From Cinclus cinclus (lineage: Eukaryota; Chordata; Aves; Passeriformes; Cinclidae), in the NCBI RefSeq assembly GCF_963662255.1, contig NW_026912192.1, positions 744,001-808,000 on the forward strand: a stretch of 64,000 nucleotides of DNA. The letters run 5' to 3'. The notes below the pieces were generated by a model, which did not search any database, had not been told where the DNA came from, and saw only the letters and a list, made by a program, of their open reading frames with translations. The stretch's first letter is position 1, and every line of letters begins with the position of its first letter. Below are positions 1-11,032 of the stretch, in pieces. Both the position numbers and the translations under genes were made by a program.

Positions 1-77
1 GCTGCGAGAAGTAGACGGCGCTTCGCCTCCTTGGGAAGGAAATCGCGTCTGGGCACGAACGGCAGCCAGCGAAGCTT

Positions 78-97
78 CAGAACAGCAGGCTGTTCTG
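78..97. repeat. Perfect dyad, 9-bp arms, 2-nt centre (U1 copy)
   Basis: CAGAACAGC and GCTGTTCTG flank AG. The palindrome GAAGCTTC at 71-78 overlaps its left end by one base. Present in every unit; no variant falls in it. Confidence 0.85.
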
Positions 98-291
98 CTC
101 AGCGTACGAGCCTGAAGTGAGTGGCAAGGGCTAAGGGGACAGTTCCAAGGCATCTAGCTTTCCTGCTAGCAATGCCATTTCTACCCTGCTGTGGAAAACA
201 TTGTCCTTTGCCCTTCTGCTCCGAGAGGCAGAGAGCACCTCGGCAGACGCAGTGCAGAGGGAAAGGACACAGTATCCGAGGGAGCGTGGCG

Positions 292-303
292 CCGCTTAGG
301 CGG
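292..303. repeat. Short dyad, 4-bp arms (U1 copy)
   Basis: CCGC and GCGG flank TTAG, and overlap the palindrome GGCGCC at 288-293. The 293T variant in U11, U12, U25, U38 and U39 breaks both. Confidence 0.6.
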
Positions 304-433
304 GCAAAGCAGAAAGGTGCCGCCCGGCACTGGCTTTGACTCCCTGAGCTTCCTTGCTAGGACAGCAGCTGCCGAAAGCTGGCAACTAGGCTGCCAGAGT
401 GCAGAATGTCGGCGGTCTGGCACGCCTGCTTGC

Positions 434-451
434 CGAAAGCCAGGATCAGCG
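434..451 (+). repeat. Internal near-duplicate segment, copy a
   Basis: This segment matches phase 1357-1374 at 17 of 18 bases in units with GA at 444/445. In TT units its core instead matches phase 1182-1197 better (14 of 16 bases). Confidence 0.7.
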
Positions 452-785
452 AGACAGCGTGCTAGGCTCTGTTTCACAGCACCTTGGAGAACACGCCCTT
501 GAAGAATGCCGTCTCTGTTCCGCAAAAGCTCTGCCACAGTGAAGGTGGAAGAAGCAGCCTGTGGCCACGGGCAGAGCTGGTCAACAGCTGCGCCTAACTT
601 TGCCAAGCTGCGAGAGCATTCTCAGCCGAGTTCTGCTTTGACAGAGCTATTGCTGAACTTTTGCAGCCCCGGAGGCTGCTGAAACCAAGGCTGTGTTCTG
701 CCTCTTCATTCTTGCCTTCCTGTTCTCCAGCGAGAAGTGAAGCTCTGGCACGTCATTCAGCTTTGCCGCCTCTCTGCACGGAAAG

Positions 786-803
786 CACTAGACAGAACTA
801 GTG
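786..803. repeat. Dyad, 6-bp arms, 6-nt centre (U1 copy)
   Basis: CACTAG and CTAGTG flank ACAGAA. It lies just upstream of the phase interval (811-965) in which both ends of the 5-unit block fall. Confidence 0.75.
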
Positions 804-967
804 TGCTTCGTGCATGCTCTCTCCTCGCTTTTATGGTCACTGCTCTGCTTTTTGCTTGGCAGCGTTCAAAGGGTCCACGGCATACCTCTTGCACAGCGAG
901 AGGTGGCCGGCGAGGAATACTTGCTGGCTTAAGTCGTTCCATGCTCAAGGCATTCATCAGAGCAACA

Positions 968-995
968 CAATGGGGGAAAAGAGGGGGGAACATTG
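968..995. repeat. Purine-only tract enclosed by a 5-bp inverted repeat (U1 copy)
   Basis: CAATG at 968-972 and CATTG at 991-995 enclose 18 nt made only of G and A. Counting the last stem base, the tract has runs of five and six G. In the 28 units with 973C the first G run is split. The stem is short, so folding is uncertain; a purine-tract triplex or a two-layer G-quadruplex is conceivable. Confidence 0.6.
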
Positions 996-1128
996 CAGGA
1001 CAAATTTCTATGCTGGAACATGATTGTCTGCGAGACAGCTCTCCGCAGCGCTAGTATTTGGCCAGGCTGAAATCAGCGCCACGGGAAGCCAATCTGACAA
1101 GCGGAGTGCAACGAGCGCGGCGATATGG

Positions 1129-1147
1129 GGCCACTTGGCAGGTGGCC
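1129..1147. repeat. Dyad, 6-bp arms, 7-nt centre (U1 copy)
   Basis: GGCCAC and GTGGCC. The common 1126 T/C variant, a CpG transition, lies three bases to its left. Confidence 0.75.
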
Positions 1148-1328
1148 GAAGAAAGACGGCTGCCCCGCGAATGTGGTGCCAGAAGGCAAATTTCAGCAGG
1201 GCGTTCCGGGCGAGCTTAATGTGTAGCCGCAGTTGTTCTAGGCGAGATTGTAGCCGAGAAGCTTTCCGTCTCCATTCACGAGACAAGAAAAGCAGAACGC
1301 AATGGTCTAGAGGGTTGAGAAGAAAAGT

Positions 1329-1344
1329 GCTCGTAGCGAGCTCG
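1329..1344. repeat. Overlapping dyads near the unit end (U1 copy)
   Basis: GCTCG and CGAGC flank TAG (1329-1341), overlapping the palindrome CGAGCTCG (1337-1344). Confidence 0.7.
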
Positions 1345-1356
1345 TTGCGGCAGAAG

Positions 1357-1374
1357 CGAAAGCCAGGAGCAGCG
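1357..1374 (+). repeat. Internal near-duplicate segment, copy b
   Basis: Partner of phase 434-451. It contains the A/G variant at 1371, a CpG transition. It lies next to the dyad that spans the unit junction. Confidence 0.7.
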
Positions 1375-1376
1375 TG

Positions 1377-1387
1377 CTCGCTGCGAG
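1377..1387. repeat. Junction dyad, 5-bp arms, 1-nt centre (U1/U2 boundary)
   Basis: CTCGC and GCGAG flank T. The right arm belongs to the first C(T/A)GCGAGA octamer of the next unit. The 1377G variant (U4, U7, U9, U23, U40, U43) removes one base pair. Confidence 0.7.
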
Positions 1388-2758
1388 AAGTAGACGGCGC
1401 TTCGCCTCCTTGGGAAGGAAATCGCGTCTGGGCACGAACGGCAGCCAGCGAAGCTTCAGAACAGCAGGCTGTTCTGCTCAGCGTACGAGCCTGAAGTGAG
1501 TGGCAAGGGCTAAGGGGACAGTTCCAAGGCATCTAGCTTTCCTGCTAGCAATGCCATTTCTACCCTGCTGTGGAAAACATTGTCCTTTGCCCTTCTGCTC
1601 CGAGAGGCAGAGAGCACCTCGGCAGACGCAGTGCAGAGGGAAAGGACACAGTATCCGAGGGAGCGTGGCGCCGCTTAGGCGGGCAAAGCAGAAAGGTGCC
1701 GCCCGGCACTGGCTTTGACTCCCTGAGCTTCCTTGCTAGGACAGCAGCTGCCGAAAGCTGGCAACTAGGCTGCCAGAGTGCAGAATGTCGGCGGTCTGGC
1801 ACGCCTGCTTGCCGAAAGCCAGGATCAGCGAGACAGCGTGCTAGGCTCTGTTTCACAGCACCTTGGAGAACACGCCCTTGAAGAATGCCGTCTCTGTTCC
1901 GCAAAAGCTCTGCCACAGTGAAGGTGGAAGAAGCAGCCTGTGGCCACGGGCAGAGCTGGTCAACAGCTGCGCCTAACTTTCCCAAGCTGCGAGAGCATTC
2001 TCAGCCGAGTTCTGCTTTGACAGAGCTATTGCTGAACTTTTGCAGCCCCGGAGGCTGCTGAAACCAAGGCTGTGTTCTGCCTCTTCATTCTTGCCTTCCT
2101 GTTCTCCAGCGAGAAGTGAAGCTCTGGCACGGCATTCAGCTTTGCCGCCTCTCTGCACGGAAAGCACTAGACAGAACTAGTGTGCTTCGTGCATGCTCTC
2201 TCCTCGCTTTTATGGTCACTGCTCTGCTTTTTGCTTGGCAGCGTTCAAAGGGTCCACGGCATACCTCTTGCACAGCGAGAGGTGGCCGGCGAGGAATACT
2301 TGCTGGCTTAAGTCGTTCCATGCTCAAGGCATTCATCAGAGCAGCACAATGCGGGAAAAGAGGGGGGAACATTGCAGGACAAATTTCTATGCTGGAACAT
2401 GATTGTCTGCGAGACAGCTCTCCGCAGCGCTAGTATTTGGCCAGGCTGAAATCAGCGCCACGGGAAGCCAATCTGACAAGCGGAGTGCAACGAGCGCGGC
2501 GATACGGGGCCACTTGGCAGGTGGCCGAAGAAAGACGGCTGCCCCGCGAATGTGGTGCCAGAAGGCAAGTTTCAGCAGGGCGTTCCGGGCGAGCTTAATG
2601 TGTAGCCGCAGTTGTTCTAGGCGAGATTGTAGCCGAGAAGCTTTCCGTCTCCATTCACGAGACAAGAAAAGCAGAACGCAATGGTCTAGAGGGTTGAGAA
2701 GAAAAGTGCTCGTAGCGAGCTCGTTGCGGCAGAAGCGAAAGCCAGGAGCGGCGTGCTC
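1380..2758 (+). repeat. Satellite unit U2 (A/B mixed)
   Basis: States C-GA-C-C-T-G-A-GC-C-GC. It combines 602C and 753G, typical of type B, with 667C and 1371G, typical of type A. Confidence 0.95.
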
Positions 2759-4137
2759 GCTGCGAGAAGTAGACGGCGCTTCGCCTCCTTGGGAAGGAAA
2801 TCGCGTCTGGGCACGAACGGCAGCCAGCGAAGCTTCAGAACAGCAGGCTGTTCTGCTCAGCGTACGAGCCTGAAGTGAGTGGCAAGGGCTAAGGGGACAG
2901 TTCCAAGGCATCTAGCTTTCCTGCTAGCAATGCCATTTCTACCCTGCTGTGGAAAACATTGTCCTTTGCCCTTCTGCTCCGAGAGGCAGAGAGCACCTCG
3001 GCAGACGCAGTGCAGAGGGAAAGGACACAGTATCCGAGGGAGCGTGGCGCCGCTTAGGCGGGCAAAGCAGAAAGGTGCCGCCCGGCACTGGCTTTGACTC
3101 CCTGAGCTTCCTTGCTAGGACAGCAGCTGCCGAAAGCTGGCAACTAGGCTGCCAGAGTGCAGAATGTCGGCGGTCTGGCACGCCTGCTTGCCGAAAGCCA
3201 GGATCAGCGAGACAGCGTGCTAGGCTCTGTTTCACAGCACCTTGGAGAACACGCCCTTGAAGAATGCCGTCTCTGTTCCGCAAAAGCTCTGCCACAGTGA
3301 AGGTGGAAGAAGCAGCCTGTGGCCACGGGCAGAGCTGGTCAACAGCTGCGCCTAACTTTGCCAAGCTGCGAGAGCATTCTCAGCCGAGTTCTGCTTTGAC
3401 AGAGCTATTGCTGAACTTTTGCAGCCCCGGAGGCTGCTGAAACCAAGGCTGTGTTCTGCCTCTTCATTCTTGCCTTCCTGTTCTCCAGCGAGAAGTGAAG
3501 CTCTGGCACGTCATTCAGCTTTGCCGCCTCTCTGCACGGAAAGCACTAGACAGAACTAGTGTGCTTCGTGCATGCTCTCTCCTCGCTTTTATGGTCACTG
3601 CTCTGCTTTTTGCTTGGCAGCGTTCAAAGGGTCCACGGCATACCTCTTGCACAGCGAGAGGTGGCCGGCGAGGAATACTTGCTGGCTTAAGTCGTTCCAT
3701 GCTCAAGGCATTCATCAGAGCAACACAATGGGGGAAAAGAGGGGGGAACATTGCAGGACAAATTTCTATGCTGGAACATGATTGTCTGCGAGACAGCTCT
3801 CCGCAGCGCTAGTATTTGGCCAGGCTGAAATCAGCGCCACGGGAAGCCAATCTGACAAGCGGAGTGCAACGAGCGCGGCGATATGGGGCCACTTGGCAGG
3901 TGGCCGAAGAAAGACGGCTGCCCCGCGAATGTGGTGCCAGAAGGCAAGTTTCAGCAGGGCGTTCCGGGCGAGCTTAATGTGTAGCCGCACTTGTTCTAGG
4001 CGAGATTGTAGCCGAGAAGCTTTCCGTCTCCATTCACGAGACAAGAAAAGCAGAACGCAATGGTCTAGAGGGTTGAGAAGAAAAGTGCTCGTAGCGAGCT
4101 CGTTGCGGCAGAAGCGAAAGCCAGGAGCGGCGTGCTC
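2759..4137 (+). repeat. Satellite unit U3 (type A)
   Basis: States C-GA-G-C-T-T-A-AG-T-GC. It carries the rare 1232C (window 3,990), shared only with U39. Its 3' part starts the 5-unit block that recurs at 53 kb. Confidence 0.95.
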
Positions 4138-5516
4138 GCTGCGAGAAGTAGACGGCGCTTCGCCTCCTTGGGAAGGAAATCGCGTCTGGGCACGAACGGC
4201 AGCCAGCGAAGCTTCAGAACAGCAGGCTGTTCTGCTCAGCGTACGAGCCTGAAGTGAGTGGCAAGGGCTAAGGGGACAGTTCCAAGGCATCTAGCTTTCC
4301 TGCTAGCAATGCCATTTCTACCCTGCTGTGGAAAACATTGTCCTTTGCCCTTCTGCTCCGAGAGGCAGAGAGCACCTCGGCAGACGCAGTGCAGAGGGAA
4401 AGGACACAGTATCCGAGGGAGCGTGGCGCCGCTTAGGCGGGCAAAGCAGAAAGGTGCCGCCCGGCACTGGCTTTGACTCCCTGAGCTTCCTTGCTAGGAC
4501 AGCAGCTGCCGAAAGCTGGCAACTAGGCTGCCAGAGTGCAGAATGTCGGCGGTCTGGCACGCCTGCTTGCCGAAAGCCAGTTTCAGCGAGACAGCGTGCT
4601 AGGCTCTGTTTCACAGCACCTTGGAGAACACGCCCTTGAAGAATGCCGTCTCTGTTCCGCAAAAGCTCTGCCACAGTGAAGGTGGAAGAAGCAGCCTGTG
4701 GCCACGGGCAGAGCTGGTCAACAGCTGCGCCTAACTTTGCCAAGCTGCGAGAGCATTCTCAGCCGAGTTCTGCTTTGACAGAGCTATTGCTGAACTTTTG
4801 CAGCCCCGGAGGCTGCTGAAACCAAGGCTGTGTTCTGCCTCTTCATTCTTGCCTTCCTGTTCTCCAGCGAGAAGTGAAGCTCTGGCACGTCATTCAGCTT
4901 TGCCGCCTCTCTGCACGGAAAGCACTAGACAGAACTAGTGTGCTTCGTGCATGCTCTCTCCTCGCTTTTATGGTCACTGCTCTGCTTTTTGCTTGGCAGC
5001 GTTCAAAGGGTCCACGGCATACCTCTTGCACAGCGAGAGGTGGCCGGCGAGGAATACTTGCTGGCTTAAGTCGTTCCATGCTCAAGGCATTCATCAGAGC
5101 AACACAATGGGGGAAAAGAGGGGGGAACATTGCAGGACAAATTTCTATGCTGGAACATGATTGTCTGCGAGACAGCTCTCCGCAGCGCTAGTATTTGGCC
5201 AGGCTGAAATCAGCGCCACGGGAAGCCAATCTGACAAGCGGAGTGCAACGAGCGCGGCGATACGGGGCCACTTGGCAGGTGGCCGAAGAAAGACGGCTGC
5301 CCCGCGAATGTGGTGCCAGAAGGCAAGTTTCAGCAGGGCGTTCCGGGCGAGCTTAATGTGTAGCCGCAGTTGTTCTAGGCGAGATTGTAGCCGAGAAGCT
5401 TTCCGTCTCCATTCACGAGACAAGAAAAGCAGAACGCAATGGTCTAGAGGGTTGAGAAGAAAAGTGCTCGTAGCGAGCTCGTTGCGGCAGAAGCGAAAGC
5501 CAGGAGCGGCGTGGTC
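4138..5516 (+). repeat. Satellite unit U4 (type A)
   Basis: States C-TT-G-C-T-T-A-AG-C-GG. The AG-then-C combination at 965/973/1126 is a hybrid state. Same states as U40. Confidence 0.95.
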
Positions 5517-6895
5517 GCTGCGAGAAGTAGACGGCGCTTCGCCTCCTTGGGAAGGAAATCGCGTCTGGGCACGAACGGCAGCCAGCGAAGCTTCAGAACA
5601 GCAGGCTGTTCTGCTCAGCGTACGAGCCTGAAGTGAGTGGCAAGGGCTAAGGGGACAGTTCCAAGGCATCTAGCTTTCCTGCTAGCAATGCCATTTCTAC
5701 CCTGCTGTGGAAAACATTGTCCTTTGCCCTTCTGCTCCGAGAGGCAGAGAGCACCTCGGCAGACGCAGTGCAGAGGGAAAGGACACAGTATCCGAGGGAG
5801 CGTGGCGCCGCTTAGGCGGGCAAAGCAGAAAGGTGCCGCCCGGCACTGGCTTTGACTCCCTGAGCTTCCTTGCTAGGACAGCAGCTGCCGAAAGCTGGCA
5901 ACTAGGCTGCCAGAGTGCAGAATGTCGGCGGTCTGGCACGCCTGCTTGCCGAAAGCCAGGATCAGCGAGACAGCGTGCTAGGCTCTGTTTCACAGCACCT
6001 TGGAGAACACGCCCTTGAAGAATGCCGTCTCTGTTCCGCAAAAGCTCTGCCACAGTGAAGGTGGAAGAAGCAGCCTGTGGCCACGGGCAGAGCTGGTCAA
6101 CAGCTGCGCCTAACTTTGCCAAGCTGCGAGAGCATTCTCAGCCGAGTTCTGCTTTGACAGAGCTATTGCTGAACTTTTGCAGCCCCGGAGGCTGCTGAAA
6201 CCAAGGCTGTGTTCTGCCTCTTCATTCTTGCCTTCCTGTTCTCCAGCGAGAAGTGAAGCTCTGGCACGTCATTCAGCTTTGCCGCCTCTCTGCACGGAAA
6301 GCACTAGACAGAACTAGTGTGCTTCGTGCATGCTCTCTCCTCGCTTTTATGGTCACTGCTCTGCTTTTTGCTTGGCAGCGTTCAAAGGGTCCACGGCATA
6401 CCTCTTGCACAGCGAGAGGTGGCCGGCGAGGAATACTTGCTGGCTTAAGTCGTTCCATGCTCAAGGCATTCATCAGAGCAGCACAATGCGGGAAAAGAGG
6501 GGGGAACATTGCAGGACAAATTTCTATGCTGGAACATGATTGTCTGCGAGACAGCTCTCCGCAGCGCTAGTATTTGGCCAGGCTGAAATCAGCGCCACGG
6601 GAAGCCAATCTGACAAGCGGAGTGCAACGAGCGCGGCGATACGGGGCCACTTGGCAGGTGGCCGAAGAAAGACGGCTGCCCCGCGAATGTGGTGCCAGAA
6701 GGCAAGTTTCAGCAGGGCGTTCCGGGCGAGCTTAATGTGTAGCCGCAGTTGTTCTAGGCGAGATTGTAGCCGAGAAGCTTTCCGTCTCCATTCACGAGAC
6801 AAGAAAAGCAGAACGCAATGGTCTAGAGGGTTGAGAAGAAAAGTGCTCGTAGCGAGCTCGTTGCGGCAGAAGCGAAAGCCAGGAGCGGCGTGCTC
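5517..6895 (+). repeat. Satellite unit U5 (type A)
   Basis: States C-GA-G-C-T-T-A-GC-C-GC. Same states as U10, U24 and U41. Confidence 0.95.
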
Positions 6896-8274
6896 GCTGC
6901 GAGAAGTAGACGGCGCTTCGCCTCCTTGGGAAGGAAATCGCGTCTGGGCACGAACGGCAGCCAGCGAAGCTTCAGAACAGCAGGCTGTTCTGCTCAGCGT
7001 ACGAGCCTGAAGTGAGTGGCAAGGGCTAAGGGGACAGTTCCAAGGCATCTAGCTTTCCTGCTAGCAATGCCATTTCTACCCTGCTGTGGAAAACATTGTC
7101 CTTTGCCCTTCTGCTCCGAGAGGCAGAGAGCACCTCGGCAGACGCAGTGCAGAGGGAAAGGACACAGTATCCGAGGGAGCGTGGCGCCGCTTAGGCGGGC
7201 AAAGCAGAAAGGTGCCGCCCGGCACTGGCTTTGACTCCCTGAGCTTCCTTGCTAGGACAGCAGCTGCCGAAAGCTGGCAACTAGGCTGCCAGAGTGCAGA
7301 ATGTCGGCGGTCTGGCACGCCTGCTTGCCGAAAGCCAGGATCAGCGAGACAGCGTGCTAGGCTCTGTTTCACAGCACCTTGGAGAACACGCCCTTGAAGA
7401 ATGCCGTCTCTGTTCCGCAAAAGCTCTGCCACAGTGAAGGTGGAAGAAGCAGCCTGTGGCCACGGGCAGAGCTGGTCAACAGCTGCGCCTAACTTTGCCA
7501 AGCTGCGAGAGCATTCTCAGCCGAGTTCTGCTTTGACAGAGCTATTGCTGAACTTTTGCAGCCCCGGAGGCTGCTGAAACCAAGGCTGTGTTCTGCCTCT
7601 TCATTCTTGCCTTCCTGTTCTCCAGCGAGAAGTGAAGCTCTGGCACGGCATTCAGCTTTGCCGCCTCTCTGCACGGAAAGCACTAGACAGAACTAGTGTG
7701 CTTCGTGCATGCTCTCTCCTCGCTTTTATGGTCACTGCTCTGCTTTTTGCTTGGCAGCGTTCAAAGGGTCCACGGCATACCTCTTGCACAGCGAGAGGTG
7801 GCCGGCGAGGAATACTTGCTGGCTTAAGTCGTTCCATGCTCAAGGCATTCATCAGAGCAGCACAATGCGGGAAAAGAGGGGGGAACATTGCAGGACAAAT
7901 TTCTATGCTGGAACATGATTGTCTGCGAGACAGCTCTCCGCAGCGCTAGTATTTGGCCAGGCTGAAATCAGCGCCACGGGAAGCCAATCTGACAAGCGGA
8001 GTGCAACGAGCGCGGCGATACGGGGCCACTTGGCAGGTGGCCGAAGAAAGACGGCTGCCCCGCGAATGTGGTGCCAGAAGGCAAGTTTCAGCAGGGCGTT
8101 CCGGGCGAGCTTAATGTGTAGCCGCAGTTGTTCTAGGCGAGATTGTAGCCGAGAAGCTTTCCGTCTCCATTCACGAGACAAGAAAAGCAGAACGCAATGG
8201 TCTAGAGGGTTGAGAAGAAAAGTGCTCGTAGCGAGCTCGTTGCGGCAGAAGCGAAAGCCAGGAGCGGCGTGCTC
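6896..8274 (+). repeat. Satellite unit U6 (type A)
   Basis: States C-GA-G-C-T-G-A-GC-C-GC. Same states as U42; differs from U7 only at 1377. Confidence 0.95.
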
Positions 8275-9653
8275 GCTGCGAGAAGTAGACGGCGCTTCGC
8301 CTCCTTGGGAAGGAAATCGCGTCTGGGCACGAACGGCAGCCAGCGAAGCTTCAGAACAGCAGGCTGTTCTGCTCAGCGTACGAGCCTGAAGTGAGTGGCA
8401 AGGGCTAAGGGGACAGTTCCAAGGCATCTAGCTTTCCTGCTAGCAATGCCATTTCTACCCTGCTGTGGAAAACATTGTCCTTTGCCCTTCTGCTCCGAGA
8501 GGCAGAGAGCACCTCGGCAGACGCAGTGCAGAGGGAAAGGACACAGTATCCGAGGGAGCGTGGCGCCGCTTAGGCGGGCAAAGCAGAAAGGTGCCGCCCG
8601 GCACTGGCTTTGACTCCCTGAGCTTCCTTGCTAGGACAGCAGCTGCCGAAAGCTGGCAACTAGGCTGCCAGAGTGCAGAATGTCGGCGGTCTGGCACGCC
8701 TGCTTGCCGAAAGCCAGGATCAGCGAGACAGCGTGCTAGGCTCTGTTTCACAGCACCTTGGAGAACACGCCCTTGAAGAATGCCGTCTCTGTTCCGCAAA
8801 AGCTCTGCCACAGTGAAGGTGGAAGAAGCAGCCTGTGGCCACGGGCAGAGCTGGTCAACAGCTGCGCCTAACTTTGCCAAGCTGCGAGAGCATTCTCAGC
8901 CGAGTTCTGCTTTGACAGAGCTATTGCTGAACTTTTGCAGCCCCGGAGGCTGCTGAAACCAAGGCTGTGTTCTGCCTCTTCATTCTTGCCTTCCTGTTCT
9001 CCAGCGAGAAGTGAAGCTCTGGCACGGCATTCAGCTTTGCCGCCTCTCTGCACGGAAAGCACTAGACAGAACTAGTGTGCTTCGTGCATGCTCTCTCCTC
9101 GCTTTTATGGTCACTGCTCTGCTTTTTGCTTGGCAGCGTTCAAAGGGTCCACGGCATACCTCTTGCACAGCGAGAGGTGGCCGGCGAGGAATACTTGCTG
9201 GCTTAAGTCGTTCCATGCTCAAGGCATTCATCAGAGCAGCACAATGCGGGAAAAGAGGGGGGAACATTGCAGGACAAATTTCTATGCTGGAACATGATTG
9301 TCTGCGAGACAGCTCTCCGCAGCGCTAGTATTTGGCCAGGCTGAAATCAGCGCCACGGGAAGCCAATCTGACAAGCGGAGTGCAACGAGCGCGGCGATAC
9401 GGGGCCACTTGGCAGGTGGCCGAAGAAAGACGGCTGCCCCGCGAATGTGGTGCCAGAAGGCAAGTTTCAGCAGGGCGTTCCGGGCGAGCTTAATGTGTAG
9501 CCGCAGTTGTTCTAGGCGAGATTGTAGCCGAGAAGCTTTCCGTCTCCATTCACGAGACAAGAAAAGCAGAACGCAATGGTCTAGAGGGTTGAGAAGAAAA
9601 GTGCTCGTAGCGAGCTCGTTGCGGCAGAAGCGAAAGCCAGGAGCGGCGTGGTC
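8275..9653 (+). repeat. Satellite unit U7 (type A)
   Basis: States C-GA-G-C-T-G-A-GC-C-GG. Same states as U43. Confidence 0.95.
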
Positions 9654-11032
9654 GCTGCGAGAAGTAGACGGCGCTTCGCCTCCTTGGGAAGGAAATCGCG
9701 TCTGGGCACGAACGGCAGCCAGCGAAGCTTCAGAACAGCAGGCTGTTCTGCTCAGCGTACGAGCCTGAAGTGAGTGGCAAGGGCTAAGGGGACAGTTCCA
9801 AGGCATCTAGCTTTCCTGCTAGCAATGCCATTTCTACCCTGCTGTGGAAAACATTGTCCTTTGCCCTTCTGCTCCGAGAGGCAGAGAGCACCTCGGCAGA
9901 CGCAGTGCAGAGGGAAAGGACACAGTATCCGAGGGAGCGTGGCGCCGCTTAGGCGGGCAAAGCAGAAAGGTGCCGCCCGGCACTGGCTTTGACTCCCTGA
10001 GCTTCCTTGCTAGGACAGCAGCTGCCGAAAGCTGGCAACTAGGCTGCCAGAGTGCAGAATGTCGGCGGTCTGGCACGCCTGCTTGCCGAAAGCCAGGATC
10101 AGCGAGACAGCGTGCTAGGCTCTGTTTCACAGCACCTTGGAGAACACGCCCTTGAAGAATGCCGTCTCTGTTCCGCAAAAGCTCTGCCACAGTGAAGGTG
10201 GAAGAAGCAGCCTGTGGCCACGGGCAGAGCTGGTCAACAGCTGCGCCTAACTTTGCCAAGCTGCGAGAGCATTCTCAGCCGAGTTCTGCTTTGACAGAGC
10301 TATTGCTGAACTTTTGCAGCCCCGGAGGCTGCTGAAACCAAGGCTGTGTTCTGCCTCTTCATTCTTGCCTTCCTGTTCTCCAGCGAGAAGTGAAGCTCTG
10401 GCACGTCATTCAGCTTTGCCGCCTCTCTGCACGGAAAGCACTAGACAGAACTAGTGTGCTTCGTGCATGCTCTCTCCTCGCTTTTATGGTCACTGCTCTG
10501 CTTTTTGCTTGGCAGCGTTCAAAGGGTCCACGGCATACCTCTTGCACAGCGAGAGGTGGCCGGCGAGGAATACTTGCTGGCTTAAGTCGTTCCATGCTCA
10601 AGGCATTCACCAGAGCAACACAATGGGGGAAAAGAGGGGGGAACATTGCAGGACAAATTTCTATGCTGGAACATGATTGTCTGCGAGACAGCTCTCCGCA
10701 GCGCTAGTATTTGGCCAGGCTGAAATCAGCGCCACGGGAAGCCAATCTGACAAGCGGAGTGCAACGAGCGCGGCGATATGGGGCCACTTGGCAGGTGGCC
10801 GAAGAAAGACGGCTGCCCCGCGAATGTGGTGCCAGAAGGCAAGTTTCAGCAGGGCGTTCCGGGCGAGCTTAATGTGTAGCCGCAGTTGTTCTAGGCGAGA
10901 TTGTAGCCGAGAAGCTTTCCGTCTCCATTCACGAGACAAGAAAAGCAGAACGCAATGGTCTAGAGGGTTGAGAAGAAAAGTGCTCGTAGCGAGCTCGTTG
11001 CGGCAGAAGCGAAAGCCAGGAGCAGCGTGCTC
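9654..11032 (+). repeat. Satellite unit U8 (type A)
   Basis: States C-GA-G-C-T-T-A-AG-T-AC. Private 957C (window 10,610). Its 5' part matches U44; the match ends before phase 965. Confidence 0.95.

Larger units (their letters stand above)
2..1035 (+). repeat. C(A/T)GCGAGA octamer, six copies per unit (shown in U1)
   Basis: In U1 the octamer starts at 2, 447, 608, 728, 894 and 1028, always on the + strand; its reverse complement is absent. A looser core, CGAGA, occurs ten times per unit on + and never on -. The sites at 447 and 1028 share ten bases (GCGAGACAGC), and those at 2 and 728 share GCGAGAAGT. None of the recurrent variants I scored falls inside an octamer. About 280 copies lie in the window. 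It could be a protein-binding motif or a relic of a shorter ancestral repeat; the sequence does not decide. Confidence 0.8.
1..1379 (+). repeat. Satellite unit U1 (type A, used here as reference)
   Basis: States C-GA-G-C-T-T-A-AG-T-AC. Private change: A instead of G at phase 1190. It differs from its neighbour U2 at only seven positions that I found (602, 753, 965, 973, 1126, 1190, 1371). It contains about 77 CpG dinucleotides by eye count. Confidence 0.95.
3569..10617 (+). repeat. Higher-order block copy 1 (about 5 units, U3 3' part to U8 5' part)
   Basis: All scored variant states here equal those at 53,213-60,261, exactly 36 units (49,644 bp) downstream. The match includes the rare 1232C and the ordered haplotypes of U4-U7. 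The left junction lies between phases 811 and 965 (U39 differs from U3 at 753 and 810). The right junction lies between phases 869 and 965 (U8 and U44 agree at 868 and differ at 965). The coordinates given are outer limits. Confidence 0.85.

Noticed and set aside
861..880. Possible pol III B-box (GTTCAAAGG)
   Set aside because: It fails the consensus at key positions and has no suitably spaced A-box or tRNA fold.
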